From NCBI GenBank assembly GCA_036277115.1, contig DASUNM010000024.1, forward strand, positions 124,001 to 188,000: a DNA stretch of 64,000 nt, given 5' to 3'. A program made the translations under genes and the position numbers. Below the pieces are notes generated by a model. The model worked only from the letters and a program-made list of their open reading frames with translations, had not been told where the DNA came from and did not search any database. Shown here piece by piece: positions 59,302 through 64,000 of the stretch (its first letter is position 1; every line of letters begins with the position of its first letter). This stretch comes from Pyrinomonadaceae bacterium (GTDB taxonomy: Bacteria; Acidobacteriota; Blastocatellia; Pyrinomonadales; Pyrinomonadaceae).

Positions 59302-60123
59302 TTAAGATTCGCGCACGAAGCTTCGATACTCGCGCGGCGTGATCCCAACATGCGATTTAAAGACCTTTGAGAAGTGGCTCTGATCCGCGAAGCCTGCCTG
59401 CAAAGCGATCGCAGACAACGGCAGGTCTTCGCGTTTGAGTTCGGCGCAGGCATGTTCGATTCTTAGTTTGCGCACGAATTCACCAACCGTGACTCCGAAC
59501 TTCTGGCGAAAAGCTGTGGCCAGGTAAACGGGATGTACGCCAACTTCAGCCGCGATCTGTGTGAGCTTCAAGTTTTCGGAAAAGTGTTCGGTAAGCATTT
59601 CGCGAGCTTGCCTGAGCCATGCAGGTGCGGCTCCGATTCCGTTGACAGGCTGCCGGGTGGCCTCAGCCAAAAGCTCGAGTGCTAAACCTTCAATCGCTAA
59701 TTTCGCGGCGCTGTCGGTCTTGTGAAACTCACGATTGAGTCGCGCGCATAGTCTCGTCAAAGTACCGCCATAAAACTCAAATGCGCTTTCCAACCTAAGG
59801 GAATCCGCTCGTAGTCTATCAATCCACTGGGGAGAAATTTCCAGCACGAAGACTCGGGCGTCTGCGCCATGAACAAGATCTTCGTGTGTTTGGCCTGACG
59901 CGCGAAACGTCAAAGCAGAAGGCCGACAAACAACTTCTCGGTTTCCGTATCGCTCGGTATAGGCTCCCTGCAAGACGAAACAGAAGTACGAGTTTTCGTG
60001 AGCGTGCCGCGGCAATCTGGAGTGCGGGTCAAACGCCGATTCCGTCAGAATAAAATCCGCAACTGCCAGACTCTTTGTGACGTGACCATGCAAGTTGCCG
60101 GGCCGTAGTCTTTGGATGACCAT
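59302..60123 (-). CDS. AraC-family transcriptional regulator
   Basis: 273 aa from the ATG at 60123 (MVIQRLRPGN). The longer frame to 60183 would be read from a tandem repeat and is rejected. N-terminal cupin-like sensor (RLPRHAHENSYFCFVLQGAYTERYG), then two C-terminal helix-turn-helix motifs (LKLTQIAAEVGVHPVYLATAFRQKFG and LPLSAIALQAGFADQSHFSKVFKSHVG), ending in the family's GITPREYR. A ligand-responsive activator; its targets could be the flanking genes but no site is evident. No ribosome-binding site of note. Confidence 0.9.
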   Translation of the reverse strand: MVIQRLRPGNLHGHVTKSLAVADFILTESAFDPHSRLPRHAHENSYFCFVLQGAYTERYGNREVVCRPSALTFRASGQTHEDLVHGADARVFVLEISPQWIDRLRADSLRLESAFEFYGGTLTRLCARLNREFHKTDSAAKLAIEGLALELLAEATRQPVNGIGAAPAWLRQAREMLTEHFSENLKLTQIAAEVGVHPVYLATAFRQKFGVTVGEFVRKLRIEHACAELKREDLPLSAIALQAGFADQSHFSKVFKSHVGITPREYRSFVRES

Positions 60124-60130
60124 ATCCACG

Positions 60131-60542
60131 AATAGTAAATGGTAAATGGTAAATCGTGAATGGAATTCCCGCATGGGCGGCAACGAACCGCGAAGCGGCG
60201 GGGGCGGTAGCCTGTGCGGCGGCTAAGCCGGGGGCCCACAATCTCCTCGAGCTCTGTAAACCTCTTGGTGGTTTCGTGCGTACTAGTTAGTCTGCACAAA
60301 TGGGTTGCAACCAGTAAGATTCTAGAGTTGTGCGCACTGTTCGGTTTGAAAACAACCTCTCATTCTCGCCGTCGCTTTAGCGCGGCGATCAAGTCGGCGC
60401 CCGGCTTGGAAACCGTTTCAAAGGGTTTCTGTTTTATCGCGGCAGTTCACCGCCGGGCTAAAGCCGCGGCGTGAATAAGAATATGCAACGTGCACCCTTT
60501 TTGGATCGTGAAAGAAAGCAAAATTCATCAGGAGCTTAATTG
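60131..60542. repeat. Tandem GTAAATG tract and GC hairpins in a 419-bp gap
   Basis: 60131-60165: TAGTAAATGGTAAATGGTAAA then TCGTGAATGG, a 7-bp period; a related tract lies near 47410-47450. 60184-60235: CCGC-GAA-GCGG followed by GGCGGTAGCC and GCGGC-TAA-GCCG, like REP parts. 60370-60475: TTTAGCGCGGCG and GGGCTAAAGCCGCGGCG, a longer inverted pair. AGGAGC before the epimerase start lies at the end. No gene visible. Confidence 0.5.
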
Positions 60543-61682
60543 ATGTCATCAAATCGGAGAACCTTCCTTAAACTTTCCGCCATGGCCGGCGGCGGTGTCG
60601 GCCTCGGAATGATCCCTGGCATATCGCTCGCCGGGCAGAAAAACCAGAAGAGCCTGCGCATCCTGATCCTCGGCGGCACCGGCTTTACCGGTCCCTTCCA
60701 GGTGCGCTACGCATTAAGTCGCGGCCACAAAGTGACCGTATTCAATCGCGGTCGCACGCATCCCGGCGAATTGCCGAAAGAGGCCGAGCAGTTAATCGGC
60801 GACCGTAACGGACAGCTCGACGCGCTGAAGGGCCGAACCTGGGACGTCGTGATCGACAATCCGGCGACGCTTCCAGTCTGGGTCCGCGACGCGGCGCAAA
60901 TTCTGAAAGGTAATGCCGACCGCTACGTTTACATTTCTTCCACCGCGGTTTATGCCGACACCAGCAAGCAGGGCATGGACGAGACGGCGCCGCTCACGAA
61001 ATACACGGGCGCGGATGCGTTGAAAGAAACGAGTGCGACCATGCGCGCCAGCAACTTCTCACTGTTTGGGCCTTTGAAGGCGCAGTCGGAAGCGGAAGCT
61101 GAAAAGTGGTTTCCTAACAAGACCCTCGTCATTCGTCCCGGATATATCGTTGGTCCGGGCGATGAATCCGATCGATGGACCTATTGGCCCGTGCGCGTGG
61201 AACGTGGCGGCGAAGTCCTGGCGCCGGGCAGTCCCTCGGATCCTATGCAGATCATCGACGCGCGCGATTTAGCGGAATGGACCATTCGCATGGTTGAGCA
61301 GGGCACCGTGGGCGCTTTTAACGCCACCGGACCTAAATCAAGACTGAGCATGGGTCGAATGCTTGACGATATTAAGAAGACGACGAGATCAGACGCTCGC
61401 TTTACCTGGGTTCCGGACGAATTCCTGAAAGAGCAGAAGGCCATCGACGAGTTTCCGATTTGGACTTCAAGCAAGGGGCCGTATATCAGTTACCTAACGA
61501 CGAACGTCGACAAGGCGCTCAAGCACGGACTGACCTTTCGCCCGTTGTCCGAGACGACGAGGGCCACCCTCGAGTGGTTCAGAAAACAGACACCCGCACG
61601 ACAGATAAGAATGCGCGCCGGGATGAAACCGCAACGCGAATCTGAACTACTGGCGGCGTGGCATGCGAGCAAGAAGAAGTGA
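60543..61682 (+). CDS. NAD-dependent epimerase/dehydratase, Tat-exported
   Basis: 379 aa from the ATG at 60543, with AGGAG about 9 nt upstream. A twin-arginine signal (NRRTFLKLSAMAGGG, residues 4-18) predicts export in folded form. The Rossmann motif is ILILGGTGFTGPF (about 39-51). It keeps YVYISSTAVYAD and a serine-rich strand but lacks the standard YxxxK of extended SDRs where expected; a later LFGPLKAQSE provides a Lys. Similar Tat-exported epimerase-like proteins are common in Acidobacteriota. Substrate unknown, possibly a periplasmic sugar. Confidence 0.87.
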   Translation: MSSNRRTFLKLSAMAGGGVGLGMIPGISLAGQKNQKSLRILILGGTGFTGPFQVRYALSRGHKVTVFNRGRTHPGELPKEAEQLIGDRNGQLDALKGRTWDVVIDNPATLPVWVRDAAQILKGNADRYVYISSTAVYADTSKQGMDETAPLTKYTGADALKETSATMRASNFSLFGPLKAQSEAEAEKWFPNKTLVIRPGYIVGPGDESDRWTYWPVRVERGGEVLAPGSPSDPMQIIDARDLAEWTIRMVEQGTVGAFNATGPKSRLSMGRMLDDIKKTTRSDARFTWVPDEFLKEQKAIDEFPIWTSSKGPYISYLTTNVDKALKHGLTFRPLSETTRATLEWFRKQTPARQIRMRAGMKPQRESELLAAWHASKKK

Positions 61683-61688
61683 AGGGAA

Positions 61689-61733
61689 GGCGCGTAGCGC
61701 CGGGATGAAATAGCCCCGACCGTCAGGTCGGGG
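61689..61733 (+). repeat. Solo two-hairpin REP unit
   Basis: GGCGC-GTA-GCGCC, linker GGGATGAAATAG, CCCCGACC-GTCA-GGTCGGGG. It lies 6 bp after the epimerase stop and 7 bp before the propeller gene's stop, so it is the shared end of two convergent transcripts. Confidence 0.75.
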
Positions 61734-61740
61734 GACCAGA

Positions 61741-62604
61741 TTACGGCTCGACCTGGCCCAGCAATTCCACTTTTCCAGAACCGCGGATCACGCGGACGCG
61801 CTGACCGTCGTTGTTCGAGTCGCTGCTTTCAAGCAGAAAGACAGCATCGCCGAACGTTGCCACTGCCGTGACACGCCAGCCGCCCACGCTCCGGTCGACG
61901 ACGTGTTGCGAGCCGTCCGTGTCGATGCGCACAACCTGGCCGATATCTGGAAGAGCCGTGTAGATGCGTTTACGTTCGTCGGTCGCGATACTCCAAATTC
62001 GCGGCGCTCCGGTCGAGTTCCAGATCTTCGGGTCGATTAGCTTGCCATCGACTCGAGCCACCAAACGTATGACGCCATCCTGACCAACACGCCGGAGGTG
62101 GTTGCCATCCGAAAGGTAAAGTGTTTCATCGGCCGCCCAATGATAGGCGATGACCTGCTGCAAAGGTGGTTCGCCCTTTGCGACTTCGCCTGCGCCTCGG
62201 AAGCGCCGCACAGTTCCGGCAGAGGTCCGTTCCACGATCTGCGCGCCCTTTTGGAAAATAAGCGCACCGCGTTTGCCGACGGCAAAAACCAGGGCGTTCA
62301 CGTGTGACTCTTCGGCAACCTTGAAAGGCTTGCCGCCGGCGAGGTCAATGCGAAACAGGGCGCCGCCCATCTCCTGAAAAGATTCTGAGTAGATCCGTCC
62401 ATCCAAACCGCGCGTCGTCCAATGCGCGTGAAAGTTCTTCGCTAACGCTTGTTGCTTCTTGCCCTTCTCCAGCCGCCACACGGCGTTGTACATCGAGTCT
62501 CCGAAAATCACCGTATTGGCATCGAGGGCGATCAGACCGCCGCCCGGATGAGCGGCCACAGAAACGGGCAGGATAAGAAATAGCAGCGCCTTGATAAGCT
62601 TCAT
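61741..62604 (-). CDS. Secreted NHL/SMP-30-like beta-propeller
   Basis: 287 aa with a CGGAGG site upstream. Short signal peptide (LIKALLFLILPVSVAA). Repeats of about 45 residues with Asp-Gly turns (LIALDANTVIFGDSMYNAVWRLEKG, TTRGLDGRIYSESF, AADETLYLSDGNHLRRVGQDG, ATDERKRIYTALPDIGQVVRIDTDG, ATFGDAVFLLESSD) indicate a six-bladed propeller. Function unknown; such proteins bind ligands or act as lactonases. It lies downstream of the tricorn-like gene in the same direction but across a terminator-like hairpin. Confidence 0.8.
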   Translation of the reverse strand: MKLIKALLFLILPVSVAAHPGGGLIALDANTVIFGDSMYNAVWRLEKGKKQQALAKNFHAHWTTRGLDGRIYSESFQEMGGALFRIDLAGGKPFKVAEESHVNALVFAVGKRGALIFQKGAQIVERTSAGTVRRFRGAGEVAKGEPPLQQVIAYHWAADETLYLSDGNHLRRVGQDGVIRLVARVDGKLIDPKIWNSTGAPRIWSIATDERKRIYTALPDIGQVVRIDTDGSQHVVDRSVGGWRVTAVATFGDAVFLLESSDSNNDGQRVRVIRGSGKVELLGQVEP

Positions 62605-62651
62605 TGTCCGAATCGCCCTCCGAGTGAATCCATTTTACCGGTGAAAATGTA

Positions 62652-62690
62652 ATCGCCTCTCGGAAGTGGCGTTCACTTCCAAGAGGCGAT
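62652..62690 (-). terminator. Hairpin after the tricorn-like gene
   Basis: ATCGCCTCT-T-GGAAGTG pairs with CACTTCC-G-AGAGGCGAT around AACGC (minus strand), followed by TTACATTTTC. A 16-bp stem with one internal mismatch. It lies between the S41 gene's stop and the propeller gene, so it probably ends most S41 transcripts. Confidence 0.75.
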
Positions 62691-62747
62691 GTTCCTTTCT
62701 ATGACTGGCAGCGGCTATAAACATTCCGCTCCTCCGGAGCGGCCCGC

Positions 62748-64000
62748 TTATGGTTGCCGGTTGCCAGGCTCGCGACCTTTTACCACCGGCCGGGGTTTGT
62801 GATAGTTCGGATACGCCGGCCGCTTTACCTTCGGTGGCGGGTTCTTTTGAAGGGCCGTCATCACCACCTCGACCGCTTTCTCAAGTTGCGGATCACGTCC
62901 TTCACGCCAGGCCTTCGGATCCATTTCGACCTCGATGTCGGGCGAGACACCGCGGTTCTCAACTTCCCACTCGCCTTCGGGGCTGTAGAACGCGAAGTGC
63001 GGCGCCGTTACTGAACCACCGTCAATCAACACCGGGTAACCGCCGATGCCCACCAGCCCGCCCCAGGTTCGCTTGCCGATAAGTGGGCCAATGCTGTGCC
63101 GGCGAAACATCCAGGGCAGTAAATCGCCGCCACTGCCGGCGTACTCGTTGATGATCATGGCCTTTGGACCAGGCAGCGTGCCGAATGGTTGGCGAAAGTC
63201 ATCGCCATCGCGCACTGCCCAGTAGCTGTTCAGCGGCTTTTGCAGGTAATCGATGATGTAGTCAGCCGCGTGACCGCCGCCGTTGAAGCGCTCATCAATT
63301 ACTGCTCCCTGTTTGTGGAGCTGCGCAAAGTAGTAACGGTTGAAGTTGGTGTACCCACCTCCAGCCGTGTCGGGCAGCCAGACATAGGCGAGCTTGCCGC
63401 CGGTCATCTGGTCCACCTTGCGGCGGTTGCCTTCGATCCAAGCCAGAGTTCGCAAGCCGCCTTCGTTCGGAACCGGCACGACCGTTACTTCGCGAGAGCC
63501 GGCGCCGTCCGGGTTGGCCCCGACGCGAATCACAATCTGTTTGTTCGAGGTGTTCTGAAAGTAGCTGTAAACGTTGTCATTCGCCGTGAGATTCCGGCCG
63601 TTGACGGCGAGCAGGTATTCGCCCTCCTGCACGTTGACCCCTGGTTGCGTGAGCGGGGCGCGCAGTTGCGGGTTCCAATTCTCACCATCAAATATTTTCG
63701 CGAAACGATAACGGCCGTTTTCAATCGCGTAGTTTGCGCCTAGCAATCCGCCCGGCACGCGCTTGGGGTCGGGCAGGTCTCCGCCCCCGACGTTGAGATG
63801 GCCGACCGTCAACTCGCCGAACATTTCCTGGAAGAGATAACTCAGGTCAGCGCGGTGAGTGAGCGCATTCAGGTACGGTTCATACTTCTTCGCCGTGGCC
63901 TTCAGATCGAGGCCGTGGTAATTGGGGTCATAGAAAAAGTCGCGCTGAATGCGCCAGGCCTCGCGATACATCTGTTGCCACTCGGCCTTCGGGTCAACAT
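62748..64000 (-). CDS. Tricorn-like S41 peptidase, C-terminal part (N-terminus off window)
   Basis: The frame is open to the right edge; reading through the ATG at 63971 gives VDPKAEWQQMYREAWRIQRD, the normal continuation of tricorn proteins, so the gene starts outside. 417 codons visible. Order: helical cap domain with DFFYDPNYHGLDL and ELTVGHLNVGGGD, a PDZ-like domain with EGEYLLAVNGRNL, then the S41 core with YVWLPDTAGGGY, FNGGGHAADYI and the serine in NEYAGSGGDLLPW. Ends in a Pro/Lys-rich tail. Tricorns degrade peptides; this one is probably periplasmic, with a propeller N-half. Confidence 0.92.
   Translation of the reverse strand, partial: VDPKAEWQQMYREAWRIQRDFFYDPNYHGLDLKATAKKYEPYLNALTHRADLSYLFQEMFGELTVGHLNVGGGDLPDPKRVPGGLLGANYAIENGRYRFAKIFDGENWNPQLRAPLTQPGVNVQEGEYLLAVNGRNLTANDNVYSYFQNTSNKQIVIRVGANPDGAGSREVTVVPVPNEGGLRTLAWIEGNRRKVDQMTGGKLAYVWLPDTAGGGYTNFNRYYFAQLHKQGAVIDERFNGGGHAADYIIDYLQKPLNSYWAVRDGDDFRQPFGTLPGPKAMIINEYAGSGGDLLPWMFRRHSIGPLIGKRTWGGLVGIGGYPVLIDGGSVTAPHFAFYSPEGEWEVENRGVSPDIEVEMDPKAWREGRDPQLEKAVEVVMTALQKNPPPKVKRPAYPNYHKPRPVVKGREPGNRQP

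Noticed and set aside
63189..63743. 184-aa plus-strand frame in the tricorn-like gene
   Set aside because: Antisense to S41 motifs; Val/Ala-rich shadow typical of GC-rich coding DNA.

Overview
The window is a gene-dense chromosomal segment of a high-GC bacterium. I infer Acidobacteriota, probably the Blastocatellia side, from the gene style: a Ser/Thr kinase fused to FlgO-like and TPR domains, several secreted CubicO hydrolases, DUF885, CocE and tricorn-type peptidases, LVIVD-propeller and SCO proteins, and a giant RHS protein. No rRNA, tRNA, CRISPR array, prophage or replication origin was seen. The taxonomy is inference, not a database result.

Layout. 1-4435 (-) is an RHS/YD-repeat surface protein running off the left edge. 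5188-10981 holds a ferritin-like protein, a CocE/S15 hydrolase, a HicB-like orphan, an agmatinase/arginase, leucine dehydrogenase and a PGPGW membrane protein. 11042-11910 has a leucine dehydrogenase relic and a VapC-like PIN gene with a small upstream partner. 11912-25799 encodes secreted proteins: TPR, two CubicO hydrolases, a Fes-like esterase, CARDB, DUF885, DUF305 and an LVIVD propeller. 28439-32420 is an O-acylation-like locus: MBOAT, AlgJ/AlgX-like SGNH protein, and a convergent GSCFA protein fused to an acyl carrier protein. 32729-42585 holds a frameshifted DUF4199 gene, the kinase, quinone oxidoreductase, a D-threonine aldolase/D-serine dehydratase-like enzyme, a tandem alpha/beta hydrolase and a ToxR-like regulator. 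43071-49553 has a BaiN/YhiN flavoprotein, an intact RAYT transposase with its palindromes, a dienelactone hydrolase, a RAYT relic and a third CubicO. 49709-54038 has a beta-helix protein, a winged-helix protein, an MGDG-synthase-like glycosyltransferase and a yqjD/yqjE-like membrane stress operon. 54938-57198 pairs a radical copper oxidase with an SCO copper chaperone. 57413-64000 ends with a second Fes-like esterase, an AraC regulator, a Tat-exported epimerase, a propeller and a tricorn-like S41 peptidase cut by the right edge.

The most striking layer is intergenic. Nearly every gap holds palindromic elements, and many share one plan: hairpin 1 with a short (mostly three-base) loop, a linker usually ending in ATAGC or GTAGCC, then hairpin 2. 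Stem sequences differ between copies while pairing is kept, and the same plan flanks the intact RAYT at 44538-44981. Some copies have become part of genes, supplying the 3' ends of three reading frames and the only plausible start of a fourth. Several MITE-like elements with terminal inverted repeats and broken gene relics complete the picture of a chromosome reshaped by short palindromic mobile DNA.
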